Below, piece by piece: positions 7,757-16,493 of a DNA stretch of 64,000 nt. Within the stretch, counting starts at the first letter, position 1, and the number at the start of each line of letters is the position of its first letter. The notes under the pieces are model-generated. The model ran no database searches, had not been told where the DNA came from, and saw only the letters and a program-made list of their open reading frames with translations. A program made the translations under genes and the position numbers. The stretch comes from Solwaraspora sp. WMMD791 (lineage in GTDB: Bacteria; Actinomycetota; Actinomycetes; Mycobacteriales; Micromonosporaceae), in contig NZ_CP120737.1 in the NCBI RefSeq assembly GCF_029581195.1, forward strand, positions 1,550,001 through 1,614,000, given 5' to 3'.

Positions 7757-9880
7757 TCAGCCGACCGCCTCGGCGGTGAACAGCGCCGCCTGTTGCGGGT
7801 GCAGCAGCGGCGCGGGCAGCCCGATCTCGGCCAGCACCCGGCCGGGCAGGACCGCTTCGCCCCGGTGCAGCCAGGCCGGCGGCCGCACCTGCAACGTCGC
7901 CGGCGGCGGGCCGATCCGCAGTGGACTCACCCGGTAGCGGCGCCGCGGGTCGAGGCCGGCCAGCCGCAGCGGCACCGGCAGCGCCGACCGCGCCGCGTCG
8001 AGCGCCACCAGGGCAAACACACCCGTACGCCGGTCGGTGTCGACGACCCCGTACAGCTGCCGGGCCGGATCGGGGCTGTCGGTGCGCACCAGCGTCCCGG
8101 TGTGCAGCAGCGGCCGCAGCCGCCGGTATGCGGCGACCCACTCGGCGACGTCGGCGCGTTCGGCCTCGGTCGCGGTGGTGAGGTCCCATTCGATGCCAGC
8201 GTGCCCGAACAGCGCGGTGGCGAGCCGGAAACCCAGATCGGTGGCCCGGCCGGTGACGTGCGCGGTGCCGGCACCCAGATGCCCACCGAGGTACTCCAGC
8301 GGCATCAGCACGCTGGTCCAGCGCAGGATCCGCTGCCGGTCGAGCGGATCGTTGGTGTCGGAGGTCCAGAACCGGTCGACCAGTTCACCGATGCCCAGGT
8401 CGATGCGGCCGCCGCCGGAGGCGCAGCTTTCGATCTCCAGGTCCGGATGGGCCACCCGCAGGTCGGCCAGGAGCCGGTACAGCGCCGTGGTCTGCCGGTG
8501 CGCGCCGCCCGCCGCGAGCAGGTCGCGGTTGTGATCCCACTTGAGGTAGGCGATCGGGTACGTGTCGAGCAGCGCGCCGAGCCGCTCCCGCAGATACCGG
8601 TAGGCGTCCGGATTGTCCAGATCGAGCACCCGCTGGTGCCGCCAGGTCGGGGCGTGCGTCGGCCCGAGCAGCCAGTCGGGGTGGGCGCGGGCCAGGTCGG
8701 AGTCGGGGCTGACCATTTCCGGTTCCACCCAGAGCCCGAAGTCCATGCCCCGGGAGCGGACCCGGTCGACCAGCGGCCCCAGACCGGCCGGCCAGCGCTG
8801 CGGGTCGACGGACCAGTCGCCGAGTGCCCGCCGGTCGTCGACCCGGCCGGTGAACCAGCCGTCGTCGAGGACGAAACGCTCGACACCGACCTGCGCGGCG
8901 GCGTCGACGAGCCGGGCCAGCCGGTCGAGATCGTGGTCGAAGTAGACCGCCTCCCAGGTGTTGAGCACCACCGGTCGGGGCCCGCGCAGCGGCCGACGTG
9001 CCCGGATCCAGCGGTGCAGCCGCTCGGAGAGGCCGTCGAGCCCGGCATCGGAGAAGGCGGCGACCGTCCACGGGGTGGTGTAGGTGCCGTCGGGCGGCAG
9101 GATCAGCTCGCCGGGGGCGAGCAGTTCGCCGGCACCGAGCAGGCTGTGTCCGGTGGCCTGGCGTTCGGCGTACAGCTGCTTGTCGCCGCTCCACGCCAGG
9201 TGCACCGCCCAGACCTGGCCGTGCCGGAACCCGAACCCGGCGGTGCCGGCGACCATCAGGTACGGGTCGTCGTGGCCTGGTCGGCCGTGGCGGGTCTGCC
9301 GGGTCCACGTGCCGTCGCGCATCCGGCCGCGCTGGGGGCGCCGCTCGTGGGCCCAGAGCCCGGTGAAGTCCAGCACCTCCTCGGCCCGGTCCGGCACCGG
9401 CAGCACGACGTCCGACGCGGCCAGGTGCAGATCGACCTCGGCGGTGTTGCGGACCTGGTGGCGGACCCGCAGGACGCCCTGCTCGCTGAGCGAGACGTCG
9501 GTGGTCACCCGCAGCCCGCCGGCGGCAGCGCCGCACTCGACCACCAGGTCGCCGGGGCCGGTCCGGCCGACCGTGTGCAGCCGCAGATCGTCGACGGGCC
9601 GCCCGGACCCGGGTGTGTCGTCGACGGGCCGAGCGGCCCAGTGTCCGGCGATGCCGGGCCGGCCGGTCCAGCCCTGACCCGAGGTGGGCAGCAGGGTCAG
9701 CCGCAGCGGCTGGTCGACCGCGCTGGGTGGCACCGGCGGGGTCGCCGCGTCGGCCAGGTCGGTCAACTCGGCCTCGGTGAGGTCGCCGAGGTCGCCGCCC
9801 CAGTGCAGGACGACCGGTGGGTACGGGCCACGGGCGTCCAGCACGAGGCTGGCGCCCGCGGCCCGCAGGTGCGCGATCAA
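7757..9880 (-). CDS. Alpha-galactosidase, glycoside hydrolase family 36
   Basis: The 707-residue enzyme has the GH36 layout: an N-terminal beta-supersandwich (to about 290), a TIM barrel (about 300-620) and a C-terminal beta domain. The barrel motifs LDDGWF (about 338-343), LWVEPEM (383-389), LKWDHNRD with nucleophile D449, SCASGGGRID (485-494) and FWTSD with acid/base D508 are all present. It removes terminal alpha-galactosyl groups from oligosaccharides, and the lack of a signal peptide places it in the cytoplasm. The start is a TTG four bases after the stop of the binding-protein gene, with GGAG lying across that stop. It is the last gene of the galactoside operon and would act on sugars imported by the ABC system. 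Confidence 0.92.
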   Translation of the reverse strand: MIAHLRAAGASLVLDARGPYPPVVLHWGGDLGDLTEAELTDLADAATPPVPPSAVDQPLRLTLLPTSGQGWTGRPGIAGHWAARPVDDTPGSGRPVDDLRLHTVGRTGPGDLVVECGAAAGGLRVTTDVSLSEQGVLRVRHQVRNTAEVDLHLAASDVVLPVPDRAEEVLDFTGLWAHERRPQRGRMRDGTWTRQTRHGRPGHDDPYLMVAGTAGFGFRHGQVWAVHLAWSGDKQLYAERQATGHSLLGAGELLAPGELILPPDGTYTTPWTVAAFSDAGLDGLSERLHRWIRARRPLRGPRPVVLNTWEAVYFDHDLDRLARLVDAAAQVGVERFVLDDGWFTGRVDDRRALGDWSVDPQRWPAGLGPLVDRVRSRGMDFGLWVEPEMVSPDSDLARAHPDWLLGPTHAPTWRHQRVLDLDNPDAYRYLRERLGALLDTYPIAYLKWDHNRDLLAAGGAHRQTTALYRLLADLRVAHPDLEIESCASGGGRIDLGIGELVDRFWTSDTNDPLDRQRILRWTSVLMPLEYLGGHLGAGTAHVTGRATDLGFRLATALFGHAGIEWDLTTATEAERADVAEWVAAYRRLRPLLHTGTLVRTDSPDPARQLYGVVDTDRRTGVFALVALDAARSALPVPLRLAGLDPRRRYRVSPLRIGPPPATLQVRPPAWLHRGEAVLPGRVLAEIGLPAPLLHPQQAALFTAEAVG

Positions 9881-9884
9881 ATGG

Positions 9885-11219
9885 TCACTCCGCTACCGGG
9901 ATGGACTGGGACTTCAGGGTATCCACGGTAGAGGTCTGGGCGGCGGTCAGCGCGTCCAGCAGGGTGCCCTGACCGGAGACTGCCGCCTTGAAGCCGTCGG
10001 AGGCGTCGGCGTAGGTCTGGGTCATCGTCGGGCCCCAGACGAAGTCCGCCGCGACCTGCTCCGACGCCTCGGCGAAGACCTCGTAGATCGGCTGGCCGCC
10101 GTAGAACTCCACCCCCTCGCGCAGCGCCGGCAGCTGGGCGCCGGCGACGGTGGCCGGATAGAGGTTCGCTTCGGCGTTGAGCAGGGTCAACGCCTCCTCG
10201 GAGGTGTTCAGCCAGAGGGCGAACTGGGCGGCCTCGTAGACGTGCTCGCTGCCCCGGAACACGGCGGTGGAGGAGCCGCCCCAGTTGCCGGCGGTCTGGT
10301 CGCCGGCGTTCCACTGCGGCATCGGCGCGACCGCCCACTTGCCGGCGGTGTCCGGCGCGCCGGAGCTGATCGAGTTCGCGCCCCACACCGCCGACACCCA
10401 GGTCCAGGCGGAGCCGCTGTTGTAGGCGTTGTCCCACTCGGTGGTCCACGGCGGCACGGTCGAGACGAGGTCCCGGTCGATCAGGTCCTGCCAGTACTCG
10501 GCGACCTGGGTGGTCTGCGGGTCGGTCAGGTCCACCGTCCACTGGTCGCCGTCGTTGGCGAACCACCGGCCGCCGGCCTGCCAGGCCAACCCGGCGAACT
10601 GGTTGATGTCGCTCTGCGAGAAGTTGGTGATGTAGCCGCCGGCGGCGCGGACGGCTTCAGCGGCGGCCGCGTACTCGGCCCAGGTGGTCGGCACCTCGAT
10701 GCCGTTGGCCTCGAACAGGTCCGCCCGGTAGAACAGAGCCATCGGTCCGGCGTCCTGCGGTACGGCGTACGCCGAGCCCTCCTCGCCGAAGCTGACCTGC
10801 CCCCAGGTCCAGTCGACGAACTGGTCCTGGGCGTCGAGCACGATGTCACAGGCGCCGAGGTCGACCAGGCCGTCCTGGACCCGGAAGCTGGGCAGCGCGT
10901 CGTACTCGATCTGGCCCAGGTCCGGCGCGTTGCCGGCCCGCAACTGGTTGAAGAAGTTCTGGTAGGTGCCGCTGTTGCCGTTCGGCCCGGTCTGCACCTT
11001 GACCTGGATGTCGGGGTTCTGTGCGTTCCACACCTCGACCACCTGCTCGATGCCGGGGATCCAGGAGGTGAAGTCGAGGGTGACCGGGCCCTCGGCCGGG
11101 CTGCAGTCGGTGGCGGCGTCGGTGCCGGCACCGGAGTCGCCGGAATCGCCGGAGGAGCAGGCGGTCAGTGCGAGCGTGCCGGCGAGCAGTACGCCGACCG
11201 TCGAGGCGGGGAGTCTCAT
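9885..11219 (-). CDS. Sugar ABC transporter substrate-binding lipoprotein
   Basis: The 444-residue protein starts with a lipoprotein signal peptide whose lipobox LTAC puts the lipidated cysteine at residue 21, followed by a Ser/Gly/Asp-rich linker. The mature part has the features of cluster-B (MalE/UgpB-like) extracellular binding proteins, such as 'GNAPDLGQIEYDA' and 'WGGSSTAVFRGSEH'. It would capture an oligosaccharide outside the membrane and deliver it to the two permeases encoded just upstream in the operon. GAAGGA precedes the ATG by about 6 nt. Given the flanking alpha- and beta-galactosidases, an alpha- or beta-galactoside is the expected ligand, but the binding residues cannot be read from sequence alone. 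Confidence 0.92.
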   Translation of the reverse strand: MRLPASTVGVLLAGTLALTACSSGDSGDSGAGTDAATDCSPAEGPVTLDFTSWIPGIEQVVEVWNAQNPDIQVKVQTGPNGNSGTYQNFFNQLRAGNAPDLGQIEYDALPSFRVQDGLVDLGACDIVLDAQDQFVDWTWGQVSFGEEGSAYAVPQDAGPMALFYRADLFEANGIEVPTTWAEYAAAAEAVRAAGGYITNFSQSDINQFAGLAWQAGGRWFANDGDQWTVDLTDPQTTQVAEYWQDLIDRDLVSTVPPWTTEWDNAYNSGSAWTWVSAVWGANSISSGAPDTAGKWAVAPMPQWNAGDQTAGNWGGSSTAVFRGSEHVYEAAQFALWLNTSEEALTLLNAEANLYPATVAGAQLPALREGVEFYGGQPIYEVFAEASEQVAADFVWGPTMTQTYADASDGFKAAVSGQGTLLDALTAAQTSTVDTLKSQSIPVAE

Positions 11220-11273
11220 CGAAATCCTTCTCTCGTTATCGGTGGGTGGACGAGGTACGGCGGAAAGCAGGGT

Positions 11274-12179
11274 TCACTTGACCGAGCCGGCCCCGAGGCC
11301 GGTCCGCCAGAAGCGCTGGAGCAGCAGGAACGCGGCGACCAGCGGCACGATCGACAGCAGCGCGCCGACCAGCACCAGGCCACGCAGTTCGGGCAGCTGG
11401 TTGACCTGGGTGTTCCAGGTGTAGAGGCCGAGGGTGACCGGGAACAGCCGCTCGTCGCCGAGCATGATCAGCGGCAGCAGGAAGTTGTTCCAGACCGCGA
11501 CGAAGTGGAACAGGAAGATGGTGACCAGGGCGGGCAGCATCAGCCGGGTGGCGACGGTGAAGAAGGTCCGTACCTCACCGGCACCGTCGAGGCGGGCCGC
11601 TTCCAGCAGCTCGTCCGGCACGCTCGCGGCGGCGTAGATCCGGGCCAGGTAGACCCCGAACGGGTTGACCAGGCTGGGCAGGAACACCGACCAGAACGTG
11701 TTGGTCGCCTCGAACCGGCTGAAGATCAGAAACAGCGGCAGAGCGAGCGCGGTCGCCGGCACCAGCACCCCGCCGAGCACCACGTTGAACAACGTCTCCC
11801 GGCCGGGAAAGCGGTACTTGGCCAGGGCGTACCCGCACATCGCGGCGAGCAGGGTGCCGATCAGGGCGGCGCCGCCGGTGTAGGCGAGACTGTTGAGGAT
11901 CCACCGGGGAAACACCCCGTCGCGGTAGGTCAGCACCTCGGTGATGTTGTCGACCAGCGCGAAGTCGTCGAACCACAGTGGCGCGCCCTGGGTGACCCGC
12001 CCGTCGGGTTTCGCCGAGGCGACCACCAGCCACCAGATCGGCACCAGGAAGTACGCGGTGCAGACCAGCATCACCAGGGTCGCGGCGGACCGCGACAGCA
12101 GCGACTCGCGGGTCGGCGTACCGGCGGACGTGCGACCGGCCGGTGAGCGGCCGGCAGCGGGCCGGGCCGGGGCGCTCAT
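11274..12179 (-). CDS. Sugar ABC transporter permease, MalG type
   Basis: The 301-residue product has a Pro/Ala-rich cytoplasmic N terminus (about 30 residues) and six predicted membrane helices. It carries the EAA loop characteristic of binding-protein-dependent permeases (ELLEAARLDGAGEVRTFF, with the conserved EAA-x3-G pattern). The ATG at 12179 overlaps the stop of the upstream permease gene (ATGA). It pairs with that protein to form the membrane channel. No ABC ATPase gene is in the operon. In actinomycetes such sugar systems usually share a multitask ATPase of the MsiK type encoded elsewhere, which I infer here. Confidence 0.92.
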   Translation of the reverse strand: MSAPARPAAGRSPAGRTSAGTPTRESLLSRSAATLVMLVCTAYFLVPIWWLVVASAKPDGRVTQGAPLWFDDFALVDNITEVLTYRDGVFPRWILNSLAYTGGAALIGTLLAAMCGYALAKYRFPGRETLFNVVLGGVLVPATALALPLFLIFSRFEATNTFWSVFLPSLVNPFGVYLARIYAAASVPDELLEAARLDGAGEVRTFFTVATRLMLPALVTIFLFHFVAVWNNFLLPLIMLGDERLFPVTLGLYTWNTQVNQLPELRGLVLVGALLSIVPLVAAFLLLQRFWRTGLGAGSVK

Positions 12180-13090
12180 CGCGCGTCCCGACGCTGGGTG
12201 AACTTCAGGAACGTGAACGACAGCGCGAAGGTCGCCAAGGCGAGCACCACCGAGAAGGCCGCAGCCAGGTTGAAGTTGGGGATCGACGAGGTCGAGTAGA
12301 CGGTCAGATTCGGGGTGTAGGTGCTGGACACCGCCGAGCTGAAGGTGCGGAACACCTGCGGTTCGGCCAGTAGCTGCAGGGTGCCGATGATGGAGAAGAC
12401 GGTGGTCAGCACGATCGCCGGCAGCACCATCGGGATCTTGATCGACCAGGCGATCCGGGCCGGGCCGGCACCGTCGAGCCGGGCCGCCTCGTAGATCTCC
12501 GGTGGGATCGCCAGCAACGACGAATAGATGATCAACATGTTGTAGCCGACGTAGACCCAGGTGACGACGTTGGCGATGGACCACAGCACCAGGTCCGCGC
12601 CGAGCAGGTCGACCCGGCCGGTGACGGCGGCGAACGGCGACAGGTTGGGCGAGTACAGGAAACCCCACATGATCGCCGCGACGACGCCGGGCACCGCGTA
12701 CGGCACGAAGAAGGCGAGGCGGAAGAACCGCCGCCCACGGACCAGGCCGGAGTCCAGCAGCAGGGCCAACAGCAGGGCGACGCCGAGCATCACCGGCACC
12801 TGGACCACGCCGAACAGCAGCACCCGGCCGATCGAGGACCAGAACGGGCCGTCGGTGAACACCCGCTGGTACTGGGCGAGCCCACCGAAGACCTCCCGAG
12901 CCGGCCCGAAGGTTCCGCTGCGCTCCACGACGTACAGCGACTGGACCACGGCGTAGCCGATGGGCACGGCGTAGAAGAGCGCGAACAGCGCCCCGAACGG
13001 CACCACGAAGATCGCGATGGCGCTCTTGTGCGGTACGGGCGCCCGGCGGCGGCCGGTTGCCGTCGCCCGCGCCGTACGGAATCTGATCAC
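12176..13090 (-). CDS. Sugar ABC transporter permease, MalF/UgpA type
   Basis: The 304-residue integral membrane protein has six predicted helices, beginning with 'IAIFVVPFGALFALFYAVP' after a basic N terminus. The EAA loop is 'EIYEAARLDGAGPARIAW'. The GTG start overlaps the stop of the GH42 gene (GTGA) and the stop overlaps the start of the MalG-type partner, so the three genes are translationally coupled. It forms the import channel for the galactoside recognised by the lipoprotein encoded two genes downstream. Confidence 0.92.
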   Translation of the reverse strand: MIRFRTARATATGRRRAPVPHKSAIAIFVVPFGALFALFYAVPIGYAVVQSLYVVERSGTFGPAREVFGGLAQYQRVFTDGPFWSSIGRVLLFGVVQVPVMLGVALLLALLLDSGLVRGRRFFRLAFFVPYAVPGVVAAIMWGFLYSPNLSPFAAVTGRVDLLGADLVLWSIANVVTWVYVGYNMLIIYSSLLAIPPEIYEAARLDGAGPARIAWSIKIPMVLPAIVLTTVFSIIGTLQLLAEPQVFRTFSSAVSSTYTPNLTVYSTSSIPNFNLAAAFSVVLALATFALSFTFLKFTQRRDAR

Positions 13091-15114
13091 CGGGCCGGCT
13101 CCTCTCTGACCACCCGGACCTCGCCAGGGCCGACCTGCAGCTGCCCGTCGACCGGGGTCCCGGTGACGAGCTCGTAGCCGGTGGCGGCGTGGCGGATCTC
13201 CCGACGGCCGTGGTTGACGACGAACAGGTAGCTGCGGTCGGCGCCGACGCGGCGGATGACCTCGACCGAGCCGTCGTTCTCCGGACCGTGCGGGATCACC
13301 CCGGCCCCGTCGACGGCGGTACGCAGCACGTCGCGCAGCCCGTCGGGGGCCAACGCGGTCGCCACGTACCAGGCGGTGCCGGCACCGTGGGCGTTACGGG
13401 TGACCGCCGGGGTGCCGGGCAGCGGGCCGTCGGCGTATCGGGCGAGGGCCGCGGCGGTGGTGGTACGCAACCGCTCGGTCCACCACCGGGCGCGGGCGCC
13501 GTTGTCCAGGGTGACCTCGGCATCGGGCGGCAGCGGGACGAACTCCTCACCGACCACGCCGAGCAGGTCACGGAAGGCACCGGGGTAGCCGCCGAGGCGG
13601 ATCCGGTCGTTTTCGTCGACGATGCCGCTGTAGAAGGTGACCACCAGGTGGCCGCCCGCGTCGACGTAGTCGGTCAGCGCGGCCGCCTGCTCGTCGGTCA
13701 CCAGGTGCAGACACGGCACGACGACCAGCCGGTACCCGGCGAGGTCGGCGTCGGGGCCCACCACGTCGCAGGTGACGCCGAGCTCGCGCAGTCCGGTGTA
13801 GGCGGCGTGCACCTGATCCAGGTAGCGGATCTGGGTCGACGGGCGGGCCGGCCCGTCGGCGGACCACCAGGACTCCCAGCTGAACAGCAGTGCCACGTCG
13901 GAACACACTCGGGTGCCGGCGACCTCGCCGACGCGGTCGAGGACCTCCGACAGCCGCAGCACCTCCCGCCAGGTGGTGGTGTCGGTGCCGGCGTGCGGCA
14001 GCATCGCCGAGTGGTACTTCTCGGCACCGGCGGCGGAGGCCCGCCACTGGAAGAAGCAGATCGAGTCGGCGCCCCGGGCGACGTGGGTGAGCGAGTTGCG
14101 GATCATCTGGCCCGGCTCCTTGGCGAGGTTCCAGGGCTGCCAGTTGACCGCGCCGGTCGCCTGCTCCATCAGCATCCACGGCGCTCCTGCGGCCAGGCCC
14201 CGGGTGAGGTCGGCGGCGAAGGAGAGTTCCGCGACCGGGTCGCCGAGCCGGTGGTCCAGGTAGTGGTCGTTGGCGACGACGTCCAGGTCGGAAGCCCAGG
14301 ACCAGTAGTCTAAGTTCCTGATATGGGCGGTTACCATCAGATTCGTGGTGATCGGCGCGGCGCTGTGCCGACGCAGCACCGCCGCCTCGGCGCGGTAGTG
14401 CTCCAGCAGCTGGCCGGAGCTGAACCGGTGGAAGTCCAGTAGCTGCGCCGGATTGGCCACCGACAGATTCGCCCGGGGTGGCGCCACCTCGTCCCAGTCG
14501 CCGTAGCGCTGACTCCAGAACGCCGTTCCCCAGGCGTCGTTGAGCGCCTCGATGCTGCCGTAGCGCTGCCGCAGCCAGCGCCGGAACGCGACCGCGCTGG
14601 TCTCGTCGTAACACAACGCGTTGTGGCAGCCGAGCTCGTTGGAGACGTGCCACAGCGCCAGCGCGGGGTGCCCGCCGTAGCGTCGGGCGACCTGCTCGAC
14701 CAGCGCCAGGGCGTGCTCGCGGAACACCGGCGAGCTCGGGCACCACGCCTGCCGACCGCCGGGGAACCGGGTGGTGCCGTCGGCGGCCTGCGGCAGCACC
14801 TCGGGGTGGCGGGTGGTCAGCCAGGGCGGCGGGGAGGCGGTGCCGGTGCCGAGGTTGAGCCGGATGCCGGCGTCGTGCAGCAGGCCGATCACCTCGTCGA
14901 GGGCGGCGAAGTCGTACTCGCCCGGCCGGGGCTCGATGCTCGACCAACCGAAGATGTTGATCGCCACCAGGTCGACGCCGGCCTGACGCATCAGCGCGAC
15001 GTCCTCGCGCCACACCGCCGACGGCCACTGCTCCGGGTTGTAGTCGCAGCCCAGTGCGATGCCGTGGATCGACGGCAGCAGTGGTGCGGCCGACCGGTCA
15101 CGGGGCGGTGTCAT
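13087..15114 (-). CDS. Beta-galactosidase, glycoside hydrolase family 42
   Basis: The 675-residue enzyme begins with the GH42 hallmark GCDYNPEQWP (22-31). The acid/base is E160 in WHVSNELGCHN and the nucleophile is E317 in MLMEQATGAVNW. The trimerisation domain (about 390-600) and C-terminal beta domain follow, so the length is normal for the family. The ATG at 15114 is preceded by GAGGA at a suitable distance; a longer frame would run through the operator region and is rejected. There is no signal peptide. It is the first gene of the operon and lies directly behind two palindromic operators shared with the divergent LacI regulator. It probably hydrolyses imported beta-1,4- or beta-1,3-galacto-oligosaccharides. 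Confidence 0.93.
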   Translation of the reverse strand: MTPPRDRSAAPLLPSIHGIALGCDYNPEQWPSAVWREDVALMRQAGVDLVAINIFGWSSIEPRPGEYDFAALDEVIGLLHDAGIRLNLGTGTASPPPWLTTRHPEVLPQAADGTTRFPGGRQAWCPSSPVFREHALALVEQVARRYGGHPALALWHVSNELGCHNALCYDETSAVAFRRWLRQRYGSIEALNDAWGTAFWSQRYGDWDEVAPPRANLSVANPAQLLDFHRFSSGQLLEHYRAEAAVLRRHSAAPITTNLMVTAHIRNLDYWSWASDLDVVANDHYLDHRLGDPVAELSFAADLTRGLAAGAPWMLMEQATGAVNWQPWNLAKEPGQMIRNSLTHVARGADSICFFQWRASAAGAEKYHSAMLPHAGTDTTTWREVLRLSEVLDRVGEVAGTRVCSDVALLFSWESWWSADGPARPSTQIRYLDQVHAAYTGLRELGVTCDVVGPDADLAGYRLVVVPCLHLVTDEQAAALTDYVDAGGHLVVTFYSGIVDENDRIRLGGYPGAFRDLLGVVGEEFVPLPPDAEVTLDNGARARWWTERLRTTTAAALARYADGPLPGTPAVTRNAHGAGTAWYVATALAPDGLRDVLRTAVDGAGVIPHGPENDGSVEVIRRVGADRSYLFVVNHGRREIRHAATGYELVTGTPVDGQLQVGPGEVRVVREEPAR

Positions 15115-15142
15115 CGGGGGGTCCTCGCTGCCGAAACGGATG

Positions 15143-15160
15143 TGTGTGCACGTGCACACA
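15143..15160. promoter_or_regulatory. LacI-family operator, perfect palindrome
   Basis: TGTGTGCACGTGCACACA is a perfect 18-bp palindrome 29 bp upstream of the beta-galactosidase ATG. The CG centre and symmetric half-sites fit a LacI-family dimer. It lies between the sugar operon and the divergent LacI gene. Confidence 0.8.
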
Positions 15161-15189
15161 TTTCGTCGCGTGAACAAGCGGCGAACAAA

Positions 15190-15207
15190 TGTGTGAACGT
15201 GCACACG
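15190..15207. promoter_or_regulatory. Second LacI-family operator, near-palindrome
   Basis: TGTGTGAACGTGCACACG matches the first operator at 16 of 18 positions. The two sites are 47 bp apart centre to centre. This one is nearest the LacI start, so it may serve autoregulation or cooperative looping with the first. Confidence 0.75.
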
Positions 15208-15249
15208 TTAGAGCCGCGTTCCGCCGCAGGTCAAGGGCCGGCCGCTACA

Positions 15250-16281
15250 GTGATCGGCGTGAACCGGCCGAGACCGACGACGAAGCGGGCCACCGTGCAC
15301 GACGTCGCCGCCGCGGCCGGCGTGTCCCGGGGCACCGTCAGCCGGGTCCTCAACGGCGGCTACGTCTCCCCCGCCGCCCGCGCCGCGATCCTCGCCGCCA
15401 TCGCCGAGGTGGGCTACGTACCGAACACCGCCGCCCGTAACCTGGTCACCCAGCGCTCCCAGGCGGTCGGCTTCATCGTGCTGGAACCGCACTCGCTGTT
15501 CCTGGAGGACCCGAACATCGGGGCGATCATGTTGGGGGCCAACGCGGTGCTCTCCACCGCCGAGCACCAGATGGTCAACCTGGTGGTCGACTCCGACCGC
15601 GACACCGAACGGGTCGCCCGTTACCTCAGCGGCGGCTTCGTCGACGGCGCGGTGATCGTCTCGGCCCGGGTGCACGACCCGATCACCCGGGTCGTCACCG
15701 ACCTGAAACTGCCGGCCACCTTCGTCGGGCATCCGCCCGACCTGGCGCAGGAGATCCCGTTCGTCGGTGTCGACAACGTCGGCTCGGCACGCGAGATCAC
15801 CACCCGACTGGCCGCCACCGGCCGGCGGCGCATCGGCATGATCGCCGCCGCCCTGAACCGCGACTCCGGCGCCGACCGGCTCACCGGCTTCCGCCAGGGC
15901 CTCGGCGACCGGTTCGACCCCCGGCTGGTCGTCGAGGTCCCGCTCTACGACTACTCGTGCGGCGTCAGCGGCATGCAGACCCTGCTGGAGCGGGCACCCG
16001 ATCTCGACGGCGTCTTCGCCGCCTCGGACGTGGTCGCTGCCGGAGCGATCCAGACCCTGCGCGAGGCCGGCCGGACCGTACCGACCGATGTCGGCGTCGT
16101 GGGATTCGACGACAGCGCCTGGGCACGACGCACCAACCCGCCGCTGTCCACCGTGCACCAGCCGGCGAAGGAGATCGGTGCCCGCGCCGCCGATCTGGTG
16201 CTGCGGCAGATCAGCGGGGCACCCGTCGAACCCGGCGGAGTGCTGCTGCCCACCCCCGTCGTCTGGCGCGGATCCGCCTGA
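15250..16281 (+). CDS. LacI-family transcriptional repressor of the galactoside operon
   Basis: The 343-residue protein has an N-terminal LacI helix-turn-helix (VHDVAAAAGVSRGTVSRVLN, about residues 16-35) with a hinge helix ending in 'NTAARNLVTQRS'. A periplasmic-binding-protein-like sensor domain follows, with 'GFIVLEPHSLFLEDPN' at its start and 'VGVVGFDDSAWA' near its end. The start could be the GTG at 15250, 12 nt after AAGGG, or the GTG at 15259. It is divergent from the GH42-ABC-GH36 operon and separated from it only by the twin palindromes, so it is the obvious repressor. The inducer is presumably galactose or a galactoside. A strong hairpin follows the stop. Confidence 0.92.
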   Translation: MIGVNRPRPTTKRATVHDVAAAAGVSRGTVSRVLNGGYVSPAARAAILAAIAEVGYVPNTAARNLVTQRSQAVGFIVLEPHSLFLEDPNIGAIMLGANAVLSTAEHQMVNLVVDSDRDTERVARYLSGGFVDGAVIVSARVHDPITRVVTDLKLPATFVGHPPDLAQEIPFVGVDNVGSAREITTRLAATGRRRIGMIAAALNRDSGADRLTGFRQGLGDRFDPRLVVEVPLYDYSCGVSGMQTLLERAPDLDGVFAASDVVAAGAIQTLREAGRTVPTDVGVVGFDDSAWARRTNPPLSTVHQPAKEIGARAADLVLRQISGAPVEPGGVLLPTPVVWRGSA

Positions 16282-16483
16282 CCAGGCCAGCCACCGCCGG
16301 TCGAACGACCATCACGGTGACCGGCACCGGGCCCGGCCGGGCCCGGTGCGTCGAACACCCCGAGTACGTCGGTCCGCCGCCACAGCACGGAACAGCCGCC
16401 CACAGGATGGCCCGGACCAGCAGGAAGATCCAGTAGAGCCCGAGGCCGGCGACCACCAGCGACAGTGGCGGATCCCCGCTCAC
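16211..16483 (-). CDS. Doubtful small membrane ORF
   Basis: A GTG 10 bp after the stop of the neighbouring small membrane gene opens a 90-residue frame. Residues 7-32 look like a real transmembrane helix (PLSLVVAGLGLYWIFLLVRA). The C-terminal half is Arg/Pro-rich, reads through the palindromic terminator and overlaps the 3' end of the LacI gene, which argues against it. No good ribosome-binding site is seen. It may be a shortened or decayed partner of the upstream small membrane protein. Confidence 0.25.
   Translation of the reverse strand: MSGDPPLSLVVAGLGLYWIFLLVRAILWAAVPCCGGGPTYSGCSTHRARPGPVPVTVMVVRPAVAGLVRRIRARRRGWAAALRRVRRVPR
16324..16349. terminator. Perfect 26-bp GC palindrome, likely terminator of the LacI gene
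   Basis: A perfect palindrome of 26 bp begins 43 bp after the LacI stop and can form a long GC hairpin. There is no T-run, as is common for actinomycete terminators. It could act in both directions. Confidence 0.55.
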
Positions 16484-16493
16484 GACGACCCGA

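Noticed and set aside
7751-9931. A 726-residue plus-strand frame opposite the alpha-galactosidase
   Set aside because: It is antisense to a gene with intact GH36 catalytic residues.
9684-12146. An 820-residue plus-strand frame across the binding-protein and permease genes
   Set aside because: Antisense shadow; the minus-strand proteins have clear family motifs.
15115-15204. Longer beta-galactosidase start with a 30-residue extension
   Set aside because: The extension would be encoded by the operator palindromes and has no homologous look; GAGGA supports the ATG at 15114.
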